In this document: positions 56,591 through 64,000 of the stretch, piece by piece
Numbering within the stretch: the first letter of the stretch is position 1
Layout: each line of letters opens with the position of its first letter
DNA from: Rhizobium sp. R711
GTDB lineage: Bacteria > Pseudomonadota > Alphaproteobacteria > Rhizobiales > Rhizobiaceae
Length of the DNA: 64,000 nucleotides
Direction: 5' to 3'
Assembly: GCF_002211365.1 (NCBI RefSeq)
Contig: NZ_LOKZ01000012.1
Span: forward strand, 62,001 to 126,000
Program-made: the position numbers and the translations under genes
The notes under the pieces: generated by a model
Seen by the model: only the letters and a program-made list of their open reading frames with translations
Database searches by the model: none
What the model was told of the DNA's origin: nothing

Positions 56591-56962
56591 TTGCTGGCAA
56601 CCGTCTCGACGAAAGCGACCGCAGGATTCTCAACCGGCGAGCTGCTTTTTGCCGATTGTTATGGTTCGCGGCAGTTCGTGATGGGCTACGTCACGGGCTG
56701 GCTGGATAAGTGGAACAGAGACGAATACCTCGCACGCCGTAATATCGCCGATAGCATTCAGAGTTCAAAAGCACTGGTGAACTCTGCTTTCCTCGCTAAC
56801 TCTTTCGGCGTGAACTTCTGCGTGCCAGCCGGAACGAAACCCGAAGTGATCGGCGACATGCTCTGTACGTTTCTACAGCAGAATCCAGGTGTGCGCGATG
56901 CGACAGGCGACGACTTGATGACGACCCTGATCCGAGGCAATTACAGTTGCCCCGTAAATTAA
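56591..56962 (+). CDS. Rap1a/Tai-family immunity-like secreted protein, start uncertain
   Basis: At least 123 residues. The C-terminal 90 match the Rap1a/Tai pattern: a Cys after the first helix (LLFADCYG), NFCVPAGTKPEVIGDMLCTFLQQNPGVRD, and a last SCPVN, four cysteines in all that could form two disulphides. Founding members are periplasmic immunity proteins against type VI amidase effectors. TTG at 56591 is the first usable start, but the frame upstream to 56567 reads as the hydrophobic core of a signal peptide (ISGILIATLLATVSTKATA), following GGAGGT with ATA where a start codon is expected. No effector gene is adjacent. Confidence 0.6.
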   Translation: MLATVSTKATAGFSTGELLFADCYGSRQFVMGYVTGWLDKWNRDEYLARRNIADSIQSSKALVNSAFLANSFGVNFCVPAGTKPEVIGDMLCTFLQQNPGVRDATGDDLMTTLIRGNYSCPVN

Positions 56963-57160
56963 TCGTTGGGATCCGGGAGCCTGCGCCAGCCCACAACCCA
57001 CCTAGGCACCCATCACACCGATTTCTGCGAAATTCCTTCCATCAAAGCCACAGTTTTTGAACCGCCTTTCCCGTTTTTGCGCACAGCTATCAAGCAATTC
57101 TCTTGCTATCCGCTTTGCAACTGTGACAGTTTCGCGAGCTATATTTCGGGGAGATACTTA

Positions 57161-57958
57161 ATGCCGTTCCGCCGCGCCGTCCTTGCTGGACTGACCGCCC
57201 TCATCCTGTCGCCGTTGGCCGCCCTTGCCGCCGACCTTCCAGACCTCAACGGCAAGTCGGTGGTCGTCGTCACCGAGAATGCCTATCCGCCGCTGCAGTT
57301 CGTTGATCCGAAGTCGGGCAAGGCGATTGGCTGGGAATATGATGCGATGAACGAGATCGCCAAGCGGCTGAATTTCAAGGTCGAGTACCAGAACACCAGC
57401 TGGGACGCGATGATCCAGGCGGTCTCCGACAACCAGTACAACATCGGCATGACCGGCATCACCATCAAGGATGATCGCAAGGCCAAGGTTGATTTCTCCG
57501 ATCCCTACATGCGCTCGCAGCAGTTCATGCTGGTGCGCGGAGATGAGAAACGCTTTACCGATGCCAAGACCTTTGGTGCCTTCAATGAAGGCCTCGTCGG
57601 TGCCCAGCCGGGCACGTCACCTTTCTACACGGCCGTGTACGAGATTCTTGACGGCAACGAACAGAACCCGCGTATCAAGCTCTTCGAAACCTTCGGCGCC
57701 ACCGTTCAGGCCCTCAAGGCGGGTGACGTTGATGTCGTGCTGACGGACAGCGTCGCTGCCAAGGGCTATGTCGACGCGTCCAGCGGCGGCCTGAAGGTCA
57801 TTGGCGGCCCGCTCGGTACGGAAGATTTCGGTTTCATCTTCCCGAAGGGCTCCGATCTCGTCGCCCCAGTCAATGCCGCGATCGCGAGCCTGAAGGCCGA
57901 CGGCACCTTCGACGCGCTGAACAAGAAGTGGTTCCTCGACTACAAGATGGGCGAATGA
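57161..57958 (+). CDS. Amino-acid ABC transporter substrate-binding protein
   Basis: A 265-residue SBP_bac_3 family protein: signal peptide ending LAALAA near residue 24, [32 protein letters not shown] (ligand-contact Arg/Asp pattern), [27 protein letters not shown]. Binds a polar amino acid or opine-like ligand. Good GGGGAG ribosome binding site. Followed by its permease. Confidence 0.9.
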   Translation: MPFRRAVLAGLTALILSPLAALAADLPDLNGKSVVVVTENAYPPLQFVDPKSGKAIGWEYDAMNEIAKRLNFKVEYQNTSWDAMIQAVSDNQYNIGMTGITIKDDRKAKVDFSDPYMRSQQFMLVRGDEKRFTDAKTFGAFNEGLVGAQPGTSPFYTAVYEILDGNEQNPRIKLFETFGATVQALKAGDVDVVLTDSVAAKGYVDASSGGLKVIGGPLGTEDFGFIFPKGSDLVAPVNAAIASLKADGTFDALNKKWFLDYKMGE

Positions 57959-57980
57959 TCCTGTCTTCGGTTAGCGCGTG

Positions 57981-58802
57981 ATGGCTTCTCAGCCGGCCCC
58001 AGGTGGGCATAGTAAGGGCGACTACCCCTGGTGGCTGGTCGCCCTTGTCGCGATCGGCATCGTCCTTGCCGTCGTCATTGTCACCAACGACATCTATGCG
58101 CAGGTCTTCCGCACCGTCTTCAACGGCGTCGGCGTCACCATCTTCGTGACGCTGGTGGGATTTGCGTTGGCGACCCTTCTCGGCCTCGGCATCGCGCTGC
58201 TCGGACTATCCGACAGCGTCGTGCTCCGCCAGATCTCTCGTTTCTACGTCGAAGTCATCCGCGGCGTGCCGATGCTGGTGCTGCTATTCTATGTCGCCTT
58301 CGTCGGCGCCCCCGGCATCGTCGCGGCCTATAACTTCCTGACCAGCCCGCTGGTCCAGGCCGGCTTGAGCGAACCGGTGATGGTGCGCGACTTCTCGCTG
58401 ATGTGGCGGGCGATCATCGCACTGATGATCGGTTATTCCTCCTTCATCGCCGAAGTTTTCCGCGCCGGCATACAGTCTGTCGATCACGGTCAGATCGAGG
58501 CGGCTAAGGCGCTCGGTCTTTCGCGCTACCACCGGTTTCGGTTCGTCGTCTTTCCGCAGGCGATCAGGGTGATCTTCCCGCCGCTGTCGAACGATTTCGT
58601 GGCGATGGTCAAGGACAGTTCGCTTGTCTCCGTCCTCGGCGTCTCGGACATCACACAGATGGGCAAGGTCTATGCCTCCGGCTCGTTTCGCTTCTTTGAA
58701 ACCTACTCCATCGTCACCTACATCTATCTCATCCTGACGATCGGTCTGTCGCTTGCGCTGAGGCAAGTGGAGAAACGGATGCGCGGGAAAGACCGACGCT
58801 AG
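57981..58802 (+). CDS. Amino-acid ABC transporter permease (HisMQ type)
   Basis: A 273-residue permease with an N-terminal tail, five or so helices, the polar-amino-acid motif EVIRGVPMLVLLFYVAFVG and the EAA loop EAAKALGLSRYHRFRFVVFPQAIRVIFPP. It lies 22 bases after its binding protein. No ATPase gene follows, so the complex must borrow one from elsewhere. A GTG just before the ATG could serve as start. Confidence 0.9.
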   Translation: MASQPAPGGHSKGDYPWWLVALVAIGIVLAVVIVTNDIYAQVFRTVFNGVGVTIFVTLVGFALATLLGLGIALLGLSDSVVLRQISRFYVEVIRGVPMLVLLFYVAFVGAPGIVAAYNFLTSPLVQAGLSEPVMVRDFSLMWRAIIALMIGYSSFIAEVFRAGIQSVDHGQIEAAKALGLSRYHRFRFVVFPQAIRVIFPPLSNDFVAMVKDSSLVSVLGVSDITQMGKVYASGSFRFFETYSIVTYIYLILTIGLSLALRQVEKRMRGKDRR

Positions 58803-59046
58803 CGTCCGAATGATTCGAATTGCCGCCGTCGTGAAAAATTGGTATGTGACAGCCCATGGAATCCAAGTTCAGTTGCATTGGGGCGCATATTTTCGTGCTG
58901 CAGGATCATTACCGCCTGCCGGCACGCTTCTTTGCGACCGTTTCCGGTGCACTCAACAGCCGACTTCGTTGATCGAATGACGGCCGGCGGGCCTCACCGC
59001 CACCAGCTCCATTTCTCCATACGCATCCAAGAACGGACCTAACGCC

Positions 59047-60456
59047 ATGAGCGCACCGCGTACCCTTTACGACAAGATCTGGGACGACCATCTGGTCGAT
59101 CAGCAGGACGACGGCACCTGTCTTCTCTACATCGACCGCCACCTGGTCCATGAAGTCACCTCGCCGCAGGCCTTCGAAGGCCTGCGCATGACCGGCCGCA
59201 AGGTCCGCGCGCCTGAAAAGACCCTCGCCGTCGTCGATCACAACGTCCCGACTTCGCCTGATCGTCATCTCGGCATCAAGAACGAGGAAAGCCGGATCCA
59301 GGTCGAGCAGCTCGCCATCAACGCCGCCGAATTCGGTGTCGAGTATTATTCCGAGAACGACAAGCGCCAGGGCATCGTCCACATCATCGGACCGGAGCAG
59401 GGCTTTACCCTGCCTGGCATGACGATCGTCTGCGGCGACAGCCACACGTCGACGCATGGCGCCTTCGGCTCGCTCGCGCACGGCATCGGTACCTCTGAGG
59501 TCGAGCACGTGCTCGCGACCCAGACGCTGATCCAGAAGAAGGCGAAGAACATGCTGGTGCAGGTCGATGGTCAGCTGCCGGCTGGCGTCACCGCCAAGGA
59601 CATCGTTCTCGCCATCATCGGAGAAATCGGCACCGCCGGCGGCACCGGCTACGTCATCGAATATGCCGGCGAAGCCATTCGCGCGCTGTCGATGGAAGGC
59701 CGCATGACGATCTGCAACATGTCGATCGAAGGCGGCGCCCGCGCAGGCCTGATCGCCCCTGACGAGATCACCTTCGAATACATCAAGGGCAAGCCGCGCG
59801 CGCCGAAGGGCGAGGCGCTGGAGCAGGCGATCGCTTACTGGAAGACCCTGAAGTCGGACGAGGGTGCCCATTTCGACCGCGTTGTGAAGCTCAACGCCGC
59901 TGAACTGCCGCCGATCGTGTCCTGGGGCTCTTCGCCGGAGGACGTCATTTCCGTTCAGGGTGTCGTTCCGAATCCGGACGAGATCCAGGAAGAGACGAAG
60001 CGTGCTTCCAAGTGGCGTGCGCTCGATTACATGGGCCTGAAGCCTGGAACCCCGATCACCGAGATCAACATCGACCGCGTCTTCATCGGCTCCTGCACCA
60101 ACGGCCGCATCGAAGACCTGCGCGCCGTTGCCAAGGTTGTCGAAGGCAAGACCGTTGCCTCGACCGTCAACGCCATGATCGTTCCGGGCTCCGGCCTGGT
60201 CAAGGAGCAGGCAGAGCAGGAAGGCCTCGACAAGATCTTCAAGGCAGCCGGCTTTGACTGGCGCGAGCCGGGCTGCTCCATGTGCCTCGCCATGAACGAC
60301 GACCGCTTGAAGCCCGGCGAACGCTGCGCCTCGACCTCGAACCGCAACTTCGAAGGCCGCCAGGGCTTCAAGGGCCGCACGCACCTGGTCTCCCCGGCCA
60401 TGGCTGCCGCGGCCGCGATTGCCGGCCACTTCGTCGATATTCGCGAGTGGAACTAA
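59047..60456 (+). CDS. leuC: 3-isopropylmalate dehydratase large subunit
   Basis: A 469-residue aconitase-superfamily enzyme of leucine biosynthesis, converting 2- to 3-isopropylmalate with LeuD. Cluster cysteines are in [11 protein letters not shown] and in GCSMCLAMN. Length normal. leuD is not adjacent, as in other rhizobia. A 244-base upstream region separates it from the permease; no attenuator was recognised in it. Confidence 0.96.
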   Translation: MSAPRTLYDKIWDDHLVDQQDDGTCLLYIDRHLVHEVTSPQAFEGLRMTGRKVRAPEKTLAVVDHNVPTSPDRHLGIKNEESRIQVEQLAINAAEFGVEYYSENDKRQGIVHIIGPEQGFTLPGMTIVCGDSHTSTHGAFGSLAHGIGTSEVEHVLATQTLIQKKAKNMLVQVDGQLPAGVTAKDIVLAIIGEIGTAGGTGYVIEYAGEAIRALSMEGRMTICNMSIEGGARAGLIAPDEITFEYIKGKPRAPKGEALEQAIAYWKTLKSDEGAHFDRVVKLNAAELPPIVSWGSSPEDVISVQGVVPNPDEIQEETKRASKWRALDYMGLKPGTPITEINIDRVFIGSCTNGRIEDLRAVAKVVEGKTVASTVNAMIVPGSGLVKEQAEQEGLDKIFKAAGFDWREPGCSMCLAMNDDRLKPGERCASTSNRNFEGRQGFKGRTHLVSPAMAAAAAIAGHFVDIREWN

Positions 60457-60464
60457 GACGCGTA

Positions 60465-60494
60465 AGCCTCCCTCTTGGAAACGAGGGGGAGGCT
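60465..60494 (+). terminator. Probable leuC terminator hairpin
   Basis: AGCCTCCCTC pairs with GAGGGGGAGGCT with a small bulge, 8 bases after the leuC stop. The following T content is poor, so termination is uncertain. Confidence 0.45.
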
Positions 60495-60565
60495 ATCTCA
60501 GCAGACACCGGACGCATTCGGTGAGACAATGGCCGCGTTCGAACCTTAGCTCTCTGGAGAGCAAC

Positions 60566-61105
60566 ATGAACGCCGCAGCGAAGCCGCCCGCAAAACGACG
60601 CCTTCTCCTTCTTCGTCACGCCAAATCCGCATGGCCGGCAGATGTTGCCGACCACGACCGTCCGCTTGCGGGTCGCGGAGAAAAGGCAGCACCGCTGATG
60701 GGCCGCTATCTCGCGCGCGAAAAGCTTATTCCTGATCTTGTGCTGGTGTCATCCGCTCGCCGCACACAGGAGACGTGGAAACTCGTCGCCAAAAAGCTCC
60801 CATCTTCGATCGAAAAGCTGGATACGGAAGACTTGTACGAAGCCTCCGCGGCGAAAATCGCTGCCGTCGTGCAGGCGGTCGATCCATCGGTTCGAACGCT
60901 TATGCTGATAGGGCACAATCCCGGCTTTCAGGATCTCGCAGAGGGCCTCATCGGCGCAGGCGATCCCGAGGCATGTGCTGGCATCAGGCAGAAATTCCCG
61001 ACAGCCGCACTTGCTGTCATCGCATTCGATGCTGATCGTTGGAAACAGCTGAAACCGAAAAGCGGCACGCTGGAACGATTCGTCACACCGCGCTCGCTCG
61101 ACTGA
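60566..61105 (+). CDS. SixA-like histidine phosphatase
   Basis: A 179-residue branch-1 histidine phosphatase: LLLLRHAKSAWP carries the RHA catalytic His, SSARRTQETW the second Arg and LIGHNPGFQDLA the second His. It resembles SixA, which removes phosphate from histidine on signalling or PTS proteins; substrate is unknown here. GGAG upstream of the ATG. Confidence 0.87.
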   Translation: MNAAAKPPAKRRLLLLRHAKSAWPADVADHDRPLAGRGEKAAPLMGRYLAREKLIPDLVLVSSARRTQETWKLVAKKLPSSIEKLDTEDLYEASAAKIAAVVQAVDPSVRTLMLIGHNPGFQDLAEGLIGAGDPEACAGIRQKFPTAALAVIAFDADRWKQLKPKSGTLERFVTPRSLD

Positions 61106-61158
61106 ACGACAGCCGCTTCTCCCTCCCCCGCATGAGAGGAGCGAGAGCGAAGTCTACA

Positions 61159-61989
61159 TCAGAAGTTGGCCGTGTAGGGATCCGGTCCCATGCGGGCGCC
61201 CTTGTCGTCGAGCTTGGCAATCGCTGCCATGTCGGCCGCATCCAGCTTGAAATCAAAGACCTTGAAATTCTCCTCGATGCGCGATGGCGTCACCGACTTC
61301 GGTATGGCGACGAGACCACTATCGATGTGCCAGCGGACGATGACCTGCGCAGGCGTCTTTCCGTGCTTCTTGGCGATCTCGCCAATCGTTGCATCGGCGA
61401 TCAACTTGCCCTGACCGAGCGGGCTCCAGGATTCAGTGACGATGTTCAGCCTCTTATGTGCTTCCTGCGCCGCTCTCTGTTGGAAATCCGGATGCAGCTC
61501 GATCTGGTTGATAACAGGAACGACGCCCGTGTCGCCGATGATCTGTTCCAGATGGTCGGGATAGAAGTTCGAAACACCGATGGAACGCGCGCGGCCTTCT
61601 TCCCTGATCGTCACGAAGGCCTTCCAGGTTTCGCGATACAGACCGCGGTGCGGCGATGGCCAGTGGATGAGGTAGAGGTCGACATAATCCGTGCCGAGCT
61701 TCTTCAGGCTGCCCTCGAAGGCGCGCATGGTCGCATCATAGCCCTGGTCGGTGTTGCGGAGCTTGGTGGTGACGAAAATGTCCTTGCGATCGAGACCGGA
61801 TGAGCGGATGCCCTCGCCGACGCCTTCCTCGTTGTCGTAACCGGAAGCCGTATCAATGTGACGATAGCCGGCGGCAATGGCCGCGCGCACCGTCGGTGCC
61901 GCAATCTCCTGGGGCGTTTGCCATACGCCAAGGCCCACCTGGGGAATGGAATGTCCGTCATGGAAAGTGATGATGGGTTGCTGTGCCAC
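61159..61989 (-). CDS. Aldo/keto reductase
   Basis: A 276-residue AKR (2,5-diketo-gluconate reductase-like). Catalytic tetrad pattern: DTASGYDNEEGVG (Asp, Tyr), FVTTKLRN (Lys) and DLYLIHWPSP (His), with the NADPH-binding C-terminal IPKSVTPSRIEENF. Reduces aldehydes or keto sugars. The GTG at 61989 has GGAGACAT upstream and starts the normal family length; the frame extends to 62094. Confidence 0.92.
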   Translation of the reverse strand: MAQQPIITFHDGHSIPQVGLGVWQTPQEIAAPTVRAAIAAGYRHIDTASGYDNEEGVGEGIRSSGLDRKDIFVTTKLRNTDQGYDATMRAFEGSLKKLGTDYVDLYLIHWPSPHRGLYRETWKAFVTIREEGRARSIGVSNFYPDHLEQIIGDTGVVPVINQIELHPDFQQRAAQEAHKRLNIVTESWSPLGQGKLIADATIGEIAKKHGKTPAQVIVRWHIDSGLVAIPKSVTPSRIEENFKVFDFKLDAADMAAIAKLDDKGARMGPDPYTANF

Positions 61990-62130
61990 AATATGTCTCC
62001 GGAAGTTTGAAGAATTGGACGGGGCGTGATTGAACCCGCGGCCTCGCGGATTTCCCTGCGCGCATTTCAGCCCTCGCGCCGGTCGAGAAGGCATATAGGT
62101 CAGCGCGGTCGGTTTATCACCCCCATGGCA

Positions 62131-62679
62131 TCAAAGAACGCGTATGACGGTGCCCTTGCGCAGGAAGGGAAGAAGGCGCCGCATGTCGCGCGGATGAACC
62201 GCCACACATCCCGCGGTCGGCTTGTAACCGGGCTTGATCAGATGGAAGAAGATTGCCGAACCGCGATTGCGGGCTCGTGAGGTAATGTTCCAGTCCATGA
62301 CGAGACAGACGTCATAAAGCCCGTCCTTGCGCTTCATTTCCTCGTGACTCGGCCGGAAAGGCGCTTTGACGAGTCTATTGTAGTTCGGATCCTCAGCCTG
62401 GTCGCACCAGAGCATATCCGTACGAATGCGACGAATCGCAAGCGATGTCTCGAGACGCATCGGACGTTCACCGCGGCGAAAGCCGTAAAGCAGCTTCATC
62501 GGAGCGATTGGGGTAGCTCCATCACCCTCACGCTTGCGGACCGTTCGACCGGCCCGGCCGATCGCGGCAGGCACTCTAATTGCGCCGAACTGAACCAAGG
62601 CCCGGCTTTTTTTGCCTGGCGCAGGCCGAACGAGGAGGGTCGTCGACTTTATCGGTCTCGGACGCCTTGTTTTCTCCAT
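62131..62679 (-). CDS. L,D-transpeptidase (YkuD family)
   Basis: A 182-residue YkuD-type enzyme. The nucleophile motif TAGCVAVHPRDM is near the C-terminus, with upstream HLIKPGYKP supplying the His. No obvious signal peptide is present in the chosen frame and the N-terminus is basic, so how it reaches the periplasm is unclear. Could form 3-3 cross-links in peptidoglycan, which are abundant in Rhizobiales. Divergent from the response regulator. Confidence 0.85.
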   Translation of the reverse strand: MEKTRRPRPIKSTTLLVRPAPGKKSRALVQFGAIRVPAAIGRAGRTVRKREGDGATPIAPMKLLYGFRRGERPMRLETSLAIRRIRTDMLWCDQAEDPNYNRLVKAPFRPSHEEMKRKDGLYDVCLVMDWNITSRARNRGSAIFFHLIKPGYKPTAGCVAVHPRDMRRLLPFLRKGTVIRVL

Positions 62680-62822
62680 TTTTCTCACATGTGTTTGCGA
62701 TTGCTAGGATTACGATTGAAATCATATAGCATCGTATACGACAACAGCTCGGTCGCCCGATCTTTGCCAATGCTGAAAAATTGGCGTAGGAGAGGGGGAC
62801 CGCAGGCGAGGGATAGAGCCGC

Positions 62823-63506
62823 ATGACCGCACGCACCATTCTCTTGGTGGATGACGACGACGACCTCCGCGAGACACTCACGGAGCAGCTTTCGCTCTAT
62901 GACGAATTCACGGTCCTCCAGGAAACGACGGCGGCCAAGGGTGTCGAGCGCGCACGATCAACGCCGATCGACCTGCTCATCATGGACGTTGGCCTGCCTG
63001 ACATGGACGGTCGCGAGGCTGTGAAGCTGCTGCGCAAGGGTGGTTTGAAAGCCCCGATCATCATGCTGACCGGCCATGACACGGATTCGGATACGATCCT
63101 TGGCCTTGAGGCCGGCGCCAACGACTACATCACCAAGCCCTTCCGTTTTGCCGTCCTGCTTGCGCGCATCCGCGTGCAGCTGCGACAGCACGAGCAGAGC
63201 GAGGACGCCACCTTCAATGTCGGCCCCTATGTTTTCAAGCCGAGCCAAAAGCTGCTGACGATGGACAGTGGCCAGAAGATCCGCCTGACCGAGAAGGAAG
63301 CGGCAATCATTCGCTACCTCTACCGCGCCGAGCAGAAGGTCGTCACTCGTGACGTGCTGCTGGAAGAGGTATGGGGTTATAATTCCGGTGTGACGACGCA
63401 CACGCTCGAAACCCATGTCTATCGTTTGCGCCAGAAGATTGAACGCGATCCCTCCAACGCCGAAATTCTGGTAACGGAAAACGGCGGCTACAAGATCATC
63501 CCGTAA
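62823..63506 (+). CDS. OmpR/PhoB family response regulator
   Basis: A 227-residue two-component regulator: receiver (about 1-120) with acidic pocket VDDDDDL, phosphorylatable Asp55 in LLIMDVGLPD, Thr/Ser and Lys109-type residues in MLTGHD and YITKPF; winged-helix DNA-binding domain (about 130-227) with RLTEKEAAIIRYLYRAEQKVVTRDVLLEEVWGY and THTLETHVYRLRQKIE. No histidine kinase lies next to it. It starts 1 base before the end of a purine-rich site and precedes the cyclic-nucleotide-binding gene by 1 base. Confidence 0.9.
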   Translation: MTARTILLVDDDDDLRETLTEQLSLYDEFTVLQETTAAKGVERARSTPIDLLIMDVGLPDMDGREAVKLLRKGGLKAPIIMLTGHDTDSDTILGLEAGANDYITKPFRFAVLLARIRVQLRQHEQSEDATFNVGPYVFKPSQKLLTMDSGQKIRLTEKEAAIIRYLYRAEQKVVTRDVLLEEVWGYNSGVTTHTLETHVYRLRQKIERDPSNAEILVTENGGYKIIP

Positions 63507-63507
63507 G

Positions 63508-63963
63508 ATGGCGCTGAACGACGACATCCGACTGCTGTCGCAGTTGCCGCTGTTCCACGATATGTCGGAGGATCAATTAAGGCTGATCGCCTTCGGCGCA
63601 GATCGACGAGTCATTTCCGCCGGTCAGATGCTCTTTCGGGAAGGCTCGCCGGCTGAAAGCGCCTACGTCATCCTTAGTGGCGGCGTGGATCTCAGCCGGA
63701 TCGGCCGCGATGGCGAGCCAGAAGTCCAGAATACCGCCGGACCTGGCACCCTTCTATCCGAACTTGCGCTGATCACACTCGTCGAGCGCAAGTACACGGC
63801 CGTTGCGACAGAAGACACGAGCATCATCCGCATCACCCGTTCGCTCTTCCATCGGCTGATCGAGGAATATCCGGATGCAGCTCGACTGATCGAGAGCCGC
63901 ATCCGCGACAACATTGCCGAGCTCGCAGCCAGGGCCGCGGCCCAACTTCACCGCTTCGTCTGA
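63508..63963 (+). CDS. Cyclic nucleotide-binding (Crp-like N-terminal) protein
   Basis: A 151-residue protein consisting of a cNMP-binding beta-roll (LPLFHDMSEDQLRLIAFGADRR, GQMLFREGSPAESAYVILSGGVDLSR, GTLLSELALI) and a C-helix, with no DNA-binding domain. The phosphate-binding cassette is degenerate (no clear RxxS/TA after GELALI), so it may not bind cAMP. It is 1 base after the response regulator stop, suggesting a common function. Confidence 0.85.
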   Translation: MALNDDIRLLSQLPLFHDMSEDQLRLIAFGADRRVISAGQMLFREGSPAESAYVILSGGVDLSRIGRDGEPEVQNTAGPGTLLSELALITLVERKYTAVATEDTSIIRITRSLFHRLIEEYPDAARLIESRIRDNIAELAARAAAQLHRFV

Positions 63964-64000
63964 CGGATCAGAGATTGAAGTGCGCCGTGACCGGCACGTG

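Noticed and set aside
58909-60429. A 506-codon minus-strand frame opposite leuC
   Set aside because: Antisense shadow of leuC with no motif.

Overview
The window is about 61-62% GC chromosomal DNA from an alphaproteobacterium, almost certainly a member of the Rhizobiaceae (Rhizobium / Sinorhizobium / Agrobacterium group). Support comes from the gene neighbourhoods (Mic60-like gene - hemY - terB; acnA divergent from ccmABCDG; dapF-mtaB-ftsY-yciB; ffh - chorismate mutase - rpsP - rimM - trmD - rplS - leuC), from TTAA-N7-TTAAC (CtrA-type) sites, and from a ybhL-type leader before a BAX inhibitor-1 gene. The species cannot be settled from the sequence alone. It is mostly ordinary core genome: no tRNA, rRNA, CRISPR array, insertion sequence or prophage was recognised.

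Layout. 1-6.9 kb: 3' end of an alphaproteobacterial Mic60 (mitofilin-like) gene, hemY, terB and a glutamine amidotransferase (+), RidA (+) facing an MFS exporter (-), then yggT-yggU (+) facing ppa (-). 7-16.2 kb (all -): a large adenylation / carrier / membrane-acyltransferase fusion, a GNAT acetyltransferase, typA, a Tat-exported PhoD-like phosphatase and an M3 peptidase. 16.4-21.9 kb: small hypothetical gene with a CtrA-type box, two LysE exporters, a Bcr/CflA-type MFS pump, argG and an SDR. 22-26.9 kb (all -): a TrpX-like ABC uptake operon, rlmN and an IalB-like secreted protein. 27-33.6 kb: ECF sigma factor, DUF1232 protein, PhhB, low-Mr tyrosine phosphatase overlapping a 2'-5' RNA ligase, and the arylesterase / ABC exporter divergon. 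33.7-36.7 kb: BAX inhibitor-1 gene with leader RNA, GNAT, DUF2794, DUF1223.

36.9-47.8 kb: acnA (-) divergent from ccmABCDG (+), which converges on the dapF-mtaB-ftsY-yciB-DUF2585 operon (-). 48-51 kb: a degenerate EF-G paralogue facing a metallo-beta-lactamase-fold hydrolase. 51-55.8 kb: ffh - chorismate mutase - rpsP, a strong terminator, rimM - trmD, and rplS with its own promoter. 55.8-57 kb: a small accessory-looking island with a membrane protein and a Rap1a/Tai-type immunity-like gene. 57-64 kb: a two-gene amino-acid ABC system without ATPase, leuC, a SixA-like phosphatase, an aldo/keto reductase, an L,D-transpeptidase, and a response regulator paired with a cyclic-nucleotide-binding protein.

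The themes are haem and cytochrome c biogenesis (hemY, ccm), membrane protein targeting (ffh, ftsY), ribosome and tRNA maturation (rpsP, rimM, trmD, rplS, rlmN, mtaB, typA) and amino-acid metabolism and export (argG, leuC, dapF, chorismate mutase, LysE). The least explained items are the adenylation-carrier-acyltransferase fusion, the EF-G-like protein, the structured leader before ffh, the hairpin cluster near 35.8 kb, and the Rap1a-like gene whose signal peptide begins upstream of any standard start codon.
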